Virus record (IMG/VR): IMGVR_UViG_3300042867_001289
Coordinates: 62,001-126,000 of that record
Strand: one strand, 5' to 3'
Length of the DNA stretch: 64,000 nucleotides
DNA from: a virus
Shown here: positions 43,954-52,473 of the stretch, one piece after another
Layout: every line of letters begins with the position of its first letter
Position numbering within the stretch: position 1 is the stretch's first letter
Notes under the pieces: generated by a model
What the model was told of the DNA's origin: nothing
Databases searched by the model: none
What the model saw: the letters and a program-made list of their open reading frames with translations, nothing else
Position numbers and translations under genes: made by a program

Positions 43954-45414
43954 TCAGACAACGCTACTAGTCAAATTGGACTTGATTACATCAATTTCGA
44001 TGCGATCGCCAACACTGGACACACGGACACCGACCTTAGCTTTCACGATGCCATCAGCTAGTTGCGTAATTGGATTAAGAGCATCAGAAACCTCAACCGA
44101 ATAACCAGCATCAATTTGACGCCCATCATCAGCGAAACCTTCATAAAGGCCGCCAGCAGAACGAATAGGCTCAAGGATGCTTATCAAACGTGCCTCAACC
44201 CGACCAAACACTGAACGGCGACCATCAATAGTCGAAAACACAAGATCTTCAAGAGTGCGATTAGCCTCAGAAGCAATGTAGTTCAAAGTATCACGAGCCG
44301 TGATATACCGGAAATTGTCGGTATCAGTCGAAGCAGAACGGGCACCATAAATTCGCACCGTATTCTGGATGACCCGAATAGCGTTAATCCCAGCATCATC
44401 CAAGCTGTCACCGAAAGGTTTAGGAGTCGCCACCGAAATACCCGTTACGAAATCGGCAGAAGAAATGATACCCGCAGCAGCCTGCCAAGCACCAAACTCG
44501 TTATGAGCCCTTGACCGCTTTGCAGCAACATACCCCTCAGGAGGAATCGTAAGCGAAACCCCACCAGCAGCAGGAATCGTCACATACGGGTAATAGAAAG
44601 CCGCATTAGCACTATCAGGGAGCTCCCGAATAGTAACAATCGCAGCCTCAGCGTCACCCACATTTACGATACTCGGATCCATTCCCAAAAGAGCAATCCG
44701 GTTATTTACCGAACCATGCTCCAGGATCGCCTGATAGATAATGGCAGAAAACTGTCCGGGGACCGAAACAGCGCCAGCACCATAAGCAATATCAAACAAT
44801 TCAAGCGAATCAATATAATCCTGATCGACCAGAGCGTCACCGCTCTCCGCCCCCTCAGCAAGAGGAGTCTCAGATACCTGAGCCAAAGTCGCCGAAGCGT
44901 TCAAAGAAGTCGCACTCACATACAACTTAGCAATCTGAGAAGTATTAATCTTCGAAACAACCTCAGAAACATTAGCTACGAGATTAGTTGAATAGACAAG
45001 ATCGCCATCATCATAAAGACGAACCGTAAACTTCGGTGCAGCAGTCAACGAAGTCGTAGACGAAACCGTCAAAGTGTCAGACCATGCACCAGCATTCGCC
45101 GCCGTAAGCCGCAAAGCCGCCACATCATCATCGTCAAGCAGTTCAAGGATGCCAACGTCTTCAGCGTTCGAAACACGAACAACATACGCCTGAGCCCCAC
45201 CCTCCTCAAAGAAAGTCTGAAGCTGCTGATACAAAGTGAAATTCACATCATACCCGCCATAAATCGATACAAACGACTCAAGCGAAAGCACCCTGCGGGC
45301 CACATCAAGTGGGCCACGCTTCGAGGTCCCAGCAACAAAAAATGTTGACGCAGGAGCGATATTGGTTGCAGTGGGAGCACTGCGAACCGCGGTGTTAACG
45401 ACTACACCCGGCAT
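43954..45414 (-). CDS. Tail sheath protein
   Basis: A 486-residue protein with clear sheath motifs: M-P-G-V-V-V-N-T, F-F-V-A-G-T-S-K-R-G-P, F-V-S-I-Y-G-G-Y, F-F-E-E-G-G-A-Q-A-Y-V-V-R-V near the start; Y-Y-P-Y-V-T-I in the centre; and the C-terminal I-N-A-I-R-V-I-Q-N-T-V-R-I-Y-G-A-R-S, F-R-Y-I-T-A-R-D and I-T-Q-L-A-D-G. Sheath subunits wrap the tube and contract to drive it through the envelope. Good GGAGG ribosome site. This gene makes the contractile-tail call secure. Confidence 0.95.
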   Translation of the reverse strand: MPGVVVNTAVRSAPTATNIAPASTFFVAGTSKRGPLDVARRVLSLESFVSIYGGYDVNFTLYQQLQTFFEEGGAQAYVVRVSNAEDVGILELLDDDDVAALRLTAANAGAWSDTLTVSSTTSLTAAPKFTVRLYDDGDLVYSTNLVANVSEVVSKINTSQIAKLYVSATSLNASATLAQVSETPLAEGAESGDALVDQDYIDSLELFDIAYGAGAVSVPGQFSAIIYQAILEHGSVNNRIALLGMDPSIVNVGDAEAAIVTIRELPDSANAAFYYPYVTIPAAGGVSLTIPPEGYVAAKRSRAHNEFGAWQAAAGIISSADFVTGISVATPKPFGDSLDDAGINAIRVIQNTVRIYGARSASTDTDNFRYITARDTLNYIASEANRTLEDLVFSTIDGRRSVFGRVEARLISILEPIRSAGGLYEGFADDGRQIDAGYSVEVSDALNPITQLADGIVKAKVGVRVSSVGDRIEIDVIKSNLTSSVV

Positions 45415-45507
45415 AGACTTTCCTCCAACCTCATATGTGAATCGGCTACCGTAAGTCGAGGCATGAGACAGAGTTTACAGAGAGCAAACGTCCTGCAGTG
45501 TAGGTTA

Positions 45508-46116
45508 TTAAAAGTTTGGATCAGCCGGTGTCGGCAAAGGCAAACTTTCAATATCAAAAGATTCTAATTCTGCGATACCACGCCTGGAAACCGTCTCCTG
45601 CAAACTCAGATCATAACCAAGATAAGCCCCAGCCATAACCCGCTCACCTTTCAAAGGAGTCAAATCAGACCACTCCTCAGTAAGAGAACCCTCTTCTAAC
45701 AAAACATCCCTATCCTCAGTATCAGCATACGTTAAACATGGGTAATCCAAAAGAGCGGACCGTACAACAGTCGTCAAATTATCTCGGGTTTTAGTACAAA
45801 TCTCAGGACTATCACCACGACACCAAATGTAAGTACGAGTAGAATAAGTAACCTTATAAATAGGGTCACCATCTATCTCATAATCAGAACGCAAAAACGT
45901 CTTAGTGCTTGTCACGATTGTATGAATCGAAGGCCAGGCATCAATAGCGACCGGCTCGTAATCAAGATATTTGACAGGCTCAGGGAGCAACTCGTCATCA
46001 AGATTCCAGGCGTTACGATACAACTGCAATCTGCTAGGCAGATCCGCTTGAAGATAACTCGTAACGAATTCCTTTGCCACACGAGGGCCTTGCATGGGTG
46101 ACCATTCAATAGTCAT
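45508..46116 (-). CDS. Tail terminator / completion protein
   Basis: A 202-residue protein with a helical N-terminus (F-V-T-S-Y-L-Q-A-D-L-P-S-R-L-Q-L-Y), a beta sheet (Y-K-V-T-Y-S-T-R-T-Y-I-W-C-R-G) and D-N-L-T-T-V-V-R-S-A-L-L-D, a pattern of tail terminator proteins that cap the tube and sheath before head joining. It lies between the virion-morphogenesis protein and the sheath, the usual location. ATGA overlap with the upstream gene supports the start. Confidence 0.65.
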   Translation of the reverse strand: MTIEWSPMQGPRVAKEFVTSYLQADLPSRLQLYRNAWNLDDELLPEPVKYLDYEPVAIDAWPSIHTIVTSTKTFLRSDYEIDGDPIYKVTYSTRTYIWCRGDSPEICTKTRDNLTTVVRSALLDYPCLTYADTEDRDVLLEEGSLTEEWSDLTPLKGERVMAGAYLGYDLSLQETVSRRGIAELESFDIESLPLPTPADPNF

Positions 46117-46544
46117 TTTCCGAACAAGGTTCCTCTCACGATATGGCTCGCAGCAGCATCCCCAACTTGTTTAGCAAAACCAGCAGGTTCAAAAAGTATT
46201 TTACGTTTAGCCATCTTAGTTGTCCCATACTGGTGAAACTTTGCGTATTCTACATTGGTTCCAAATGATGCCGCCTGCGGACTAATAGTATTTTCTGGAC
46301 CAGATAAAGTCGAAACCGAGTTAAAAAGATTTCCTGTACGGCGCATAATCGGCCATGCGTAACGATCCTTACGGGGGCTCCACCCTCCAGAAGGAAGCCC
46401 GCTCGAAGTGAAATTCTCGGCATTAGACAGAGCCAATACGCCTTTAGCGTAAACAAAAACGCCAACATAGTTTAAAGACCTGGCTCTCATCAAAGCCAGT
46501 TGTTTTTGGGCTTTAGCTGAGTCGTAATCAACTTTTATTTTCAT
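46113..46544 (-). CDS. Virion morphogenesis protein (gpS/HK97 gp10-like)
   Basis: A 143-residue protein with the signature late motif Y-A-K-F-H-Q-Y-G-T-T-K-M-A-K-R-K-I-L-F, and earlier W-S-P-R-K-D-R-Y-A-W-P and R-R-T-G-N-L-F-N-S-V, typical of Phage_tail_S/gp10-like neck or tail-completion proteins. These act at the head-tail junction. Overlaps by one base with the connector before it and by 4 bases with the terminator after it. Confidence 0.82.
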   Translation of the reverse strand: MKIKVDYDSAKAQKQLALMRARSLNYVGVFVYAKGVLALSNAENFTSSGLPSGGWSPRKDRYAWPIMRRTGNLFNSVSTLSGPENTISPQAASFGTNVEYAKFHQYGTTKMAKRKILFEPAGFAKQVGDAAASHIVRGTLFGK

Positions 46545-47200
46545 CAGCCGACCTGTTTACGCCGAAAATTATCAACAGATTTTAATTCATCCTGAGTAAA
46601 CCCAGTGCTCATAGGAGAAACATCCTTAGGGTTCAAATCCTTAATCCCCACAACATCATCATGCATATTCTGGGCTTCACGCGAAGCAGCACGAAGGATG
46701 AGAAGCTTAAAGATTTTGACACTAGGCCCATCAAGGCCAGCAACATAAGTGACTTCTACAAAATCGTTAGACCAAACATTGTAAAGATCAATTCCAAAAC
46801 GTGAACTGATATAATCAACACCAGGTACCTGAGCCACAGCTGAAGCACCCAGCGATGGTGCGGTCACAGTCACAGAGCTAACAGAAAGAACAGGGGTGTT
46901 TCGGAAATATACTGTTATCGGAGGGCTTAACAGCTGCGCAGGAGATTGTACGGCAGAGGTTTGCCCACCATAGGGGCCAGTAGGTCCAAGACCGTACAGG
47001 GTTAGGGAACCTAAAGGTAAAGGTTCTTCAGCTATTGACAACCGGTACGTTTCAGTGAACTCGGTTATCTCAAGAGGCTTTCCTATAAAAGATTCTAATT
47101 CTGATTGCAAACCTTCAAGGATGTAACCAGCAGCAATTTTTTGCCTATTAGAAAAGGAAATGTCCATGTAGTTCTGGAGGTCTGAGACCTCTACGAGCAT
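46544..47200 (-). CDS. Head-tail connector protein
   Basis: A 218-residue protein. Helix D-L-Q-N-Y-M-D-I-S-F-S-N-R-Q-K-I-A-A-G-Y-I-L-E-G-L at the N-terminus, then a beta domain, then D-F-V-E-V-T-Y-V-A-G-L-D-G and a helical R-A-A-S-R-E-A-Q-N-M-H-D-D. This helix-strand-helix plan matches gp6/gp15-type connector adaptors under the portal. AGGACTGAC precedes the ATG. The neighbouring gpS-like gene and the order agree. Confidence 0.72.
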   Translation of the reverse strand: MLVEVSDLQNYMDISFSNRQKIAAGYILEGLQSELESFIGKPLEITEFTETYRLSIAEEPLPLGSLTLYGLGPTGPYGGQTSAVQSPAQLLSPPITVYFRNTPVLSVSSVTVTAPSLGASAVAQVPGVDYISSRFGIDLYNVWSNDFVEVTYVAGLDGPSVKIFKLLILRAASREAQNMHDDVVGIKDLNPKDVSPMSTGFTQDELKSVDNFRRKQVG

Positions 47201-47214
47201 GTCAGTCCTAGATT

Positions 47215-47649
47215 CTAGCGACGACGGCCACGGCCACGACCGCCTGTACCGACTCCGCCTGCTGCCGCACGAAGAGCGCGAGCTGCACCACGGCGAATCC
47301 GGTTGACGATATTAGGCCTACGGCTTGTAGCCCTATTAGTGTTAGGGGTAGAAGCAACATCAGCGGAAGCTGTTCCTGCTCGGCGTGCGGCAGCAGCTCT
47401 AGCCTGACCACGCTGAATTCTCCCAGCGCCCGTATTAGTCACACCCGCACGAGCCAAACGCTCATCACGACGGGCAAGACCCCTACGACGAGAACGCTCA
47501 TTCTCAATAAAGTTAAAACGATCACGAAGACGTCGACGTCGCGCAGGACGAGGATTACGACGAACAGCCAAATCTTCGGTACCAGTCCGGCTAGGCCGAG
47601 TACTCAATTCCCTATCACGGATATCAACTGGATCGATATTGCAAATCAT
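47215..47649 (-). CDS. Arg-rich basic head-region protein
   Basis: A 144-residue protein. The start at 47649 (M-I-C-N-I-D-P-V-D-I-R-D) is supported by GGGAG 6 bases upstream; the frame is open to 47730 without a better site. It is strongly basic: R-R-R-R-L-R-D-R, R-S-R-R-R-G-L-A-R-R and a tail ending R-G-R-G-R-R-R. No fold is recognised. Strong positive charge in the neck/head region suggests DNA or capsid-interior contact, by inference. A GC-richer sequence than its neighbours follows from the Arg/Ala content. Confidence 0.6.
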   Translation of the reverse strand: MICNIDPVDIRDRELSTRPSRTGTEDLAVRRNPRPARRRRLRDRFNFIENERSRRRGLARRDERLARAGVTNTGAGRIQRGQARAAAARRAGTASADVASTPNTNRATSRRPNIVNRIRRGAARALRAAAGGVGTGGRGRGRRR

Positions 47650-47755
47650 AAAAACTCCCAAGATTCTATGCAATAGCCGAAACACGCCACGCATAACCGG
47701 ACTAAGGCTAAAATCAAACTTTACTGCCAAAAAGGGTTACCATAGTTGAGGTTTT

Positions 47756-48298
47756 CTACTTATCGGCATTAGGTGGCCTCTCGATTACCGGAACCACAGA
47801 AGTTGCACCAGCCGGAGCTTCGACAGGAATCCAAGCCGGAGAATAAGAATAATCAGAAACTTTACGCTTCTTAAACAACGTCCCATCTAACATGAGCTCA
47901 AACTCGTCAGAAGACATCCTAAGCAAAGTTTTCAACTCCCCATCTTCCCACCGCCCAGACCTAATCAACTTCTGAACCAAACGAGAAACCTGCTTAGCGT
48001 GAGGAACACCCCTAGAACGATTCAAACGAAAATGCATAGCCATAGCGTCAAGCTCGTCAACATCAACGATCTGCACCGGCACATAATCACCTAAAACAGC
48101 ACGAACCTTCTTAGAATCAGCAACTTGCAAACGGTAACTGCCATCAATCACAGTCCCATTCTCCATAGCAATAAGAGGCTGAAGCCAACCATATTCGATC
48201 AACGAATCCGTCAACAAACGGACATCTGGACGCAAAAGATAATTTGCCCGCCACGACGGCGGCTTCAAAGAAGTTATAGGCATAGAAACAATATTCAT
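47756..48298 (-). CDS. ParB-like (ParB/Srx/IbrB-type) protein
   Basis: A 180-residue protein with the ParB/sulfiredoxin-like nuclease fold: I-T-S-L-K-P-P-S-W near the start, L-T-D-S-L-I-E-Y-G-W-L-Q-P-L, then the G-T-V-I-D-G-S-Y-R-L-Q-V-A signature (ParB box-like G-x-x-I-x-G-x-x-R) and V-P-V-Q-I-V-D-V-D. Its start overlaps the stop of the PAPS-reductase-like gene in ATGA. This ParB plus PAPS reductase pairing matches IbrB/IbrA gene pairs known in bacteria and phages, whose biochemical role is poorly understood. Confidence 0.78.
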   Translation of the reverse strand: MNIVSMPITSLKPPSWRANYLLRPDVRLLTDSLIEYGWLQPLIAMENGTVIDGSYRLQVADSKKVRAVLGDYVPVQIVDVDELDAMAMHFRLNRSRGVPHAKQVSRLVQKLIRSGRWEDGELKTLLRMSSDEFELMLDGTLFKKRKVSDYSYSPAWIPVEAPAGATSVVPVIERPPNADK

Positions 48299-49461
48299 TT
48301 TTGATCATCCTGTATATCTAGGGCGTCCAACTCGGCGTCCTGTTGAGCGGCTTGCATCCTTAACGTATGGGCACGAGTTTTCGGCCCAACAGGATTGACC
48401 GACTGTCCTGAAAAATGATTTAACAAAAGGTTACGCACCAACCATTCAAGCGGATACGAAACAGGATCACGAGCATACTTTTTGCGGAATTCGGCAGAAT
48501 AAGACATAGCCCGACCCCTGATCCCAGGGGTTAACATGTTCTCATCTATGCAAGCGCGAACGCCGTCCCACCCGCCAGCAGCGTAATCCGCTATCTGGGT
48601 TTCGATATCGTAATCCTTCCACCAACGCCACTGGGCGTCGATCTGCGGAAAACATTCAACTAACCGATCATAAAATTCTGGTTCGGTCACAACAACGTCG
48701 TTAAGTCTGCGAATAGCAACAGAATGCAAAGGGATACCCACACGGGTGTTGGCACCAGTGACAGCGGCGACATCATAATATTCGCAATAGCTGGCACCGT
48801 GTTCTTCGACAACAAACTTTAGGACATCGTCGGTTGTCCAATCGTAAATGACTTTAGCGAACCGTAAAGGTATCGACTTTTTCATCTTGAATGGGATGAC
48901 GATATAATTTTCGTGGAGTTTCTGGACACAGGATCGGTAGCGGATCATGGATTCGTTTGCTCGAACACCTGTGACGAAAGCAACCCGACCTTTTTTGCCT
49001 TGCATTGTGTAATAGTCGATTGATTCGGTTAAAGCTTCGTTAGGGTCCAACCCGAAGTCTTCGGCGGTGATAGCGCCTTTGGGCATATCGCGGACTAGTC
49101 GCCCTTCGGCTTTGCGGGCACCTGACCACAACAGAATATATTCACGGCGTCCCAGAGTCCAAAGCTCGCTCCCGTAGGGCAGGCAGTACCATTCCATGTT
49201 TACCCAGTCGTATGAAGCGACTTCTTCGATGAAACTGATTGTCATCGGGGAAACCATTTCTTCATCCCGAAAAATACAATTTACTGGCCCGAGGTTTCGT
49301 TCTTCATGTATTTCTTTAGCGAGGTATAAAACGGCTGTGGAGTCTTTGCCACCGGAGAATTGGATGCATACAGTGTCGAACGTGTCGTATACATGCCGTA
49401 GCCGTTCTCTTGCAGCGTCAACACAAGTTATGTCATCTAAAAACATTCTTTGTCTAGTCAT
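48295..49461 (-). CDS. PAPS reductase-like protein (IbrA-type, N-type ATP pyrophosphatase)
   Basis: A 388-residue protein with the PP-loop F-S-G-G-K-D-S-T (about residues 35-42) that binds and activates ATP, then R-D-E-E-M-V, V-N-M-E-W-Y-C-L-P, R-A-N-E-S-M-I-R-Y-R and a helical C-terminus. Length and motifs match the DUF3440/IbrA group of PAPS reductase/sulfotransferase-like proteins, rather than classic CysH, which ends in a reactive Cys motif. A DndC-like sulfur-transfer role to DNA is conceivable but unproven. Coupled to the ParB-like gene. Confidence 0.8.
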   Translation of the reverse strand: MTRQRMFLDDITCVDAARERLRHVYDTFDTVCIQFSGGKDSTAVLYLAKEIHEERNLGPVNCIFRDEEMVSPMTISFIEEVASYDWVNMEWYCLPYGSELWTLGRREYILLWSGARKAEGRLVRDMPKGAITAEDFGLDPNEALTESIDYYTMQGKKGRVAFVTGVRANESMIRYRSCVQKLHENYIVIPFKMKKSIPLRFAKVIYDWTTDDVLKFVVEEHGASYCEYYDVAAVTGANTRVGIPLHSVAIRRLNDVVVTEPEFYDRLVECFPQIDAQWRWWKDYDIETQIADYAAGGWDGVRACIDENMLTPGIRGRAMSYSAEFRKKYARDPVSYPLEWLVRNLLLNHFSGQSVNPVGPKTRAHTLRMQAAQQDAELDALDIQDDQK

Positions 49462-49490
49462 ATCAAACTTTCGGTAAGAGTATTTTGATT

Positions 49491-49847
49491 TTAAGAAACT
49501 TTGGCGTCTTCACGCCGTTTTAGCTGCCGTGCAACCTTTTTGCAATTGCTATCACAGTACAGGTGGCTTGTATTTTCTTGCTTGAAAGGAATTCCACAGG
49601 ATTTGCAAGGCTTGTACCCTTGGGGTGCTTCTGAGTTCATGCGTTCTTTGGGTCCTAAACCACCAAAGATTCCAAAACGTTCGTACCTGTTTTGTTCTAA
49701 ACATTCGAGTTGGACTGTGCAGGTAGCGCAAATCTTTTTCGCTTCAATAACTTTTTGATGTTTTACTGGTTCGGGGTCTTCTAGGTCGAAAAAGAATACG
49801 CTAGTATTTATCCCGGCACATTTTGCCGAGGATTGCCAGTTTGACAT
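49491..49847 (-). CDS. WhiB-family regulator fused to a C-terminal zinc finger
   Basis: A 118-residue protein. Cys10 and the C-x2-C-x5-C of Cys40, Cys43 and Cys49 form the WhiB [4Fe-4S] site, followed by the G-I-F-G-G turn (59-63, Phe in place of the usual Trp) for sigma contact. The usual basic tail is replaced by a second module with Cys81, Cys84, Cys98 and Cys102 (C-K-S-C and C-D-S-N-C-K-K-V-A-R-Q), a likely zinc-binding DNA-contact domain. AGGAG ribosome site. It sits at the head of the PAPS/ParB pair and may regulate late transcription. Confidence 0.85.
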   Translation of the reverse strand: MSNWQSSAKCAGINTSVFFFDLEDPEPVKHQKVIEAKKICATCTVQLECLEQNRYERFGIFGGLGPKERMNSEAPQGYKPCKSCGIPFKQENTSHLYCDSNCKKVARQLKRREDAKVS

Positions 49848-49915
49848 GGGTACTCCTAAATACGATAAGTAGCTTATAGCGTACCGCTGTTAACGGACAT
49901 TTGCAAATTTGTGGG

Positions 49916-52102
49916 TCAAATCGGTTTCATATACCCGATTTCAGCTTCTTCGTTTTTGAATACTTGTTCTGCGCCAGACCAAAAAAGTAGATCTCTGGCT
50001 GCTATCCAGTGGTTGCCAAAATGCTCACTTCTTGACGCTGCTACAAGGCGGGCTAGTTCTTTGGCTTCTGTTGCAGAACGAAAAACCTCATAAGGTACCT
50101 GTTCGGTTATAATGCCAGAACGTCGATCCCCCTCAATTACATTTTTCGTTACTGCTCTAGTCCCCGTTATCGGCCCTGGCTTATTAGCCATAATTTCATC
50201 ACGATGGTCTTCCAAAGCCGACTCAAGAATATCCAAAAAGTTTCCCTTTTGATCCTCGTCACGCCAATCAAAACCGTTCTTAGGCCAATGCGTAGCACCT
50301 TTCTTATCCGCACCACTATGACCGTCAACTTCGATCATAGACATACCCATCCGCCGATAATATTCTTCGTTTCTAGCATTAAAAGCCGAACCAACACCCA
50401 AACCTTGAGAAGCCTCATCTATCATTAATTCATAATGCTCAACTACGCCATCTGACTGAAAAACTCGATCACCAAAACCGATTGGCACACCATCTTCAGA
50501 TCGGACAAGTTTAAATCTGACTCTTAGCCCAGACTCATCAAGATACGTTGAAGTACCCACCGCCTCATAGCTTTTACCGTCAACCCCCATAAAAGGTTCA
50601 CTTAACAATTCATCAAAAAACTCGCCCCAATCACGAATAATCCCAGATTCCTCACTAACCCGTACCTTCTCCTTATCCCAGGCCGCATGAGCCTCAGCAT
50701 AATCCTCACCCCCCTCAACGCTACTTTCAAAATCACTTAGTCGAGGTTCAGGATTTTCAAAAAGCCAATCGTTAAAAGCTTCATCCGAATCCCGATAAGG
50801 CTCAAACTCGGAAAGAGAAACACCTGCTAAAAGCCTTGCTATATCAACACTGATTTCTGGAGTTGATGTCTCTATGATCGCAGCTTTTTGATCAGCATTT
50901 TTACGTCGCTCAAGAAAAGCCGCCTCGGCAGCAGCATCAAAAGCTTCTTCATCCAAATCACCAGAAATCAAAGTTTTTTCAATTAACTCATTTTTCTTAG
51001 ATTCAAAAACTGCTTTTCGTTTCTTCTCATGATCTCGAACTGCTCTTTCAAGAGCAGCTCTGGCATTATCTTCTCTACTCGAATTTTCGTTATTGACTGA
51101 ATCAACACGCTCAAGTTCAGCTTTCAAATAATCGTCTTTGGCTTTATCAGAAGCATCTTTCCAAGCTTTAACTGCTTCTTCATAAGCTTTTTCTATTTCA
51201 AAATCCGTTAAAGAACTTGGAACGCCTATAGCGTCATCAAATGCGTCATTACCTGTAGGAGCTTCAAAAGTTGTGCGTTCAGGGTAAGGGTTGGCAAGAT
51301 CCCATTCGTTAAAATAGTTGGCTCTAAGCTGAATTCTTTCTTCATTGCTTAAAACAGGAACTTTTTCAATCGAAAACTGTGGATCAGTCTCTTTTGGTAA
51401 AGGATTATCTTTATCCCATTGCTGCATATGCGAAATCAAACCTGAAGAAGCAGGTGCTTTTGAGGCATCAGGTTTGTCTGCATCGGCTTTAGGAACAACC
51501 TGATCAGGGACCCTACTTGCCGGTTGCTCTGACCTGGATGCCCGTGATCTTGCATAAAAAGCTCGGGCCTTAGATTCCCACTCTTCCATTGCTACAAATC
51601 GAGCAACCTCGTGTTCCCGAAGCGCTTTCTTATAAGCAGCATTAGGGCGACCAGTTGGAGAGCTAGATATTGGGGCAGGGTTTTCTTCATCCCATTTACT
51701 TTGAAAAGCGTAACGGGCGGCATCAATATCTTCGTTAGAGATAGCTTGTGGAAATTCGGGTTTTGGCTCATCAGGCTCATCAGGTTGATCTTTTGGGACA
51801 GGAGCGCTAACACGACTAGCTACACGCTCATCTATCGATGTTGTAGCAGCTGGCTTGGGCTCTGCGTCGCTATCGGGTTTATCAGCTGGCTTTTCAGGCT
51901 TCTTAATCGGAGCAGCCTGCTCCCACCATTTATTATCACCAATCAGCCCATCATTATCAGCATCAGGAGCATCAAGATCAGGCTCCTCGGCATTCGTACC
52001 CTTAGGAGGCTTAGGCTTACCAATAGTCCTTTTAGCAGCACGGGATAACCGTTCACCAAAATCTGCTTTGGATTCAAAAGATTCGCCATCCAACTGTTTC
52101 AT
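49916..52102 (-). CDS. Large head-region protein with C-terminal GNAT acetyltransferase domain
   Basis: A 728-residue, very acidic, largely disordered or coiled-coil protein. Near residue 48 is D-A-D-N-D-G-L-I-G-D-N, an EF-hand-like acidic loop also seen in the 1161-residue head protein. Repeated W-D-x-x-N-P segments (K-W-D-E-E-N-P, Q-W-D-K-D-N-P, E-W-D-L-A-N-P) occur in the first half. Residues about 515-625 match a GNAT domain: V-E-H-Y-E-L-M-I, Q-G-L-G-V-G-S-A-F-N-A-R-N (acetyl-CoA loop, about 562) and M-I-E-V-D-G. It could be a minor head protein delivered with DNA. The substrate is unknown. Confidence 0.6.
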   Translation of the reverse strand: MKQLDGESFESKADFGERLSRAAKRTIGKPKPPKGTNAEEPDLDAPDADNDGLIGDNKWWEQAAPIKKPEKPADKPDSDAEPKPAATTSIDERVASRVSAPVPKDQPDEPDEPKPEFPQAISNEDIDAARYAFQSKWDEENPAPISSSPTGRPNAAYKKALREHEVARFVAMEEWESKARAFYARSRASRSEQPASRVPDQVVPKADADKPDASKAPASSGLISHMQQWDKDNPLPKETDPQFSIEKVPVLSNEERIQLRANYFNEWDLANPYPERTTFEAPTGNDAFDDAIGVPSSLTDFEIEKAYEEAVKAWKDASDKAKDDYLKAELERVDSVNNENSSREDNARAALERAVRDHEKKRKAVFESKKNELIEKTLISGDLDEEAFDAAAEAAFLERRKNADQKAAIIETSTPEISVDIARLLAGVSLSEFEPYRDSDEAFNDWLFENPEPRLSDFESSVEGGEDYAEAHAAWDKEKVRVSEESGIIRDWGEFFDELLSEPFMGVDGKSYEAVGTSTYLDESGLRVRFKLVRSEDGVPIGFGDRVFQSDGVVEHYELMIDEASQGLGVGSAFNARNEEYYRRMGMSMIEVDGHSGADKKGATHWPKNGFDWRDEDQKGNFLDILESALEDHRDEIMANKPGPITGTRAVTKNVIEGDRRSGIITEQVPYEVFRSATEAKELARLVAASRSEHFGNHWIAARDLLFWSGAEQVFKNEEAEIGYMKPI

Positions 52103-52108
52103 TTTGAT

Positions 52109-52408
52109 TTACCGACGGGCCCTTTGCTGTTTGTAGTCAGCCAGGATGTCGCGTTCTTTAGGCTTCTGCTTCTTCACATAAAAATAGGCGTCACGCGGTT
52201 CACGACCAAAATAGTTCAGGAAATCTGTTCGCCAGTCACGATCCCCCTCCAAATACATCAACATCAAATCATCCTGAGAAACCAAAGAATCTTCCAACGC
52301 CCCAGTTAAAGCAGCAAAATCGTTTCGCTCATGCGGACCCATGCTCGCCTTCTTCAAAAGGTCACGGACACGCCTAGCAACAGCATTATCAATATCTTTA
52401 GGTTTCAA
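52109..52408 (-). CDS. Hypothetical protein with TTG start
   Basis: A 99-residue, charged, helical protein. The start is TTG at 52408, decided by a perfect AGGAGG 6 bases upstream and the absence of another good start. Residues include M-G-P-H-E-R-N-D-F-A-A-L-T-G-A-L-E-D-S-L, then F-L-N-Y-F-G-R-E-P-R-D-A-Y-F-Y-V and a basic tail. No family is recognised; possibly a head-assembly or scaffold partner of the 728-residue protein that follows. It is divergent from the dioxygenase gene. Confidence 0.55.
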   Translation of the reverse strand: MKPKDIDNAVARRVRDLLKKASMGPHERNDFAALTGALEDSLVSQDDLMLMYLEGDRDWRTDFLNYFGREPRDAYFYVKKQKPKERDILADYKQQRARR

Positions 52409-52424
52409 AACAGCCTCCTATGCG

Positions 52425-52432
52425 ACTATAGT
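52425..52432. promoter_or_regulatory. Palindromic ACTATAGT, possible shared -10 of a divergent promoter
   Basis: ACTATAGT reads as TATAGT on both strands, a TANNNT-type -10 box, midway between genes starting at 52408 (minus) and 52474 (plus). No convincing -35 element was found on either strand, so the call is weak. Confidence 0.25.
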
Positions 52433-52473
52433 CTAGCTTGGTATCATCATTAATTTTGTAAAACAGGGAACTC

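Noticed and set aside
47208-47411. A 67-residue minus frame beside the connector
   Set aside because: It is an alternate-frame shadow of the Arg-rich protein gene and lacks a start signal.
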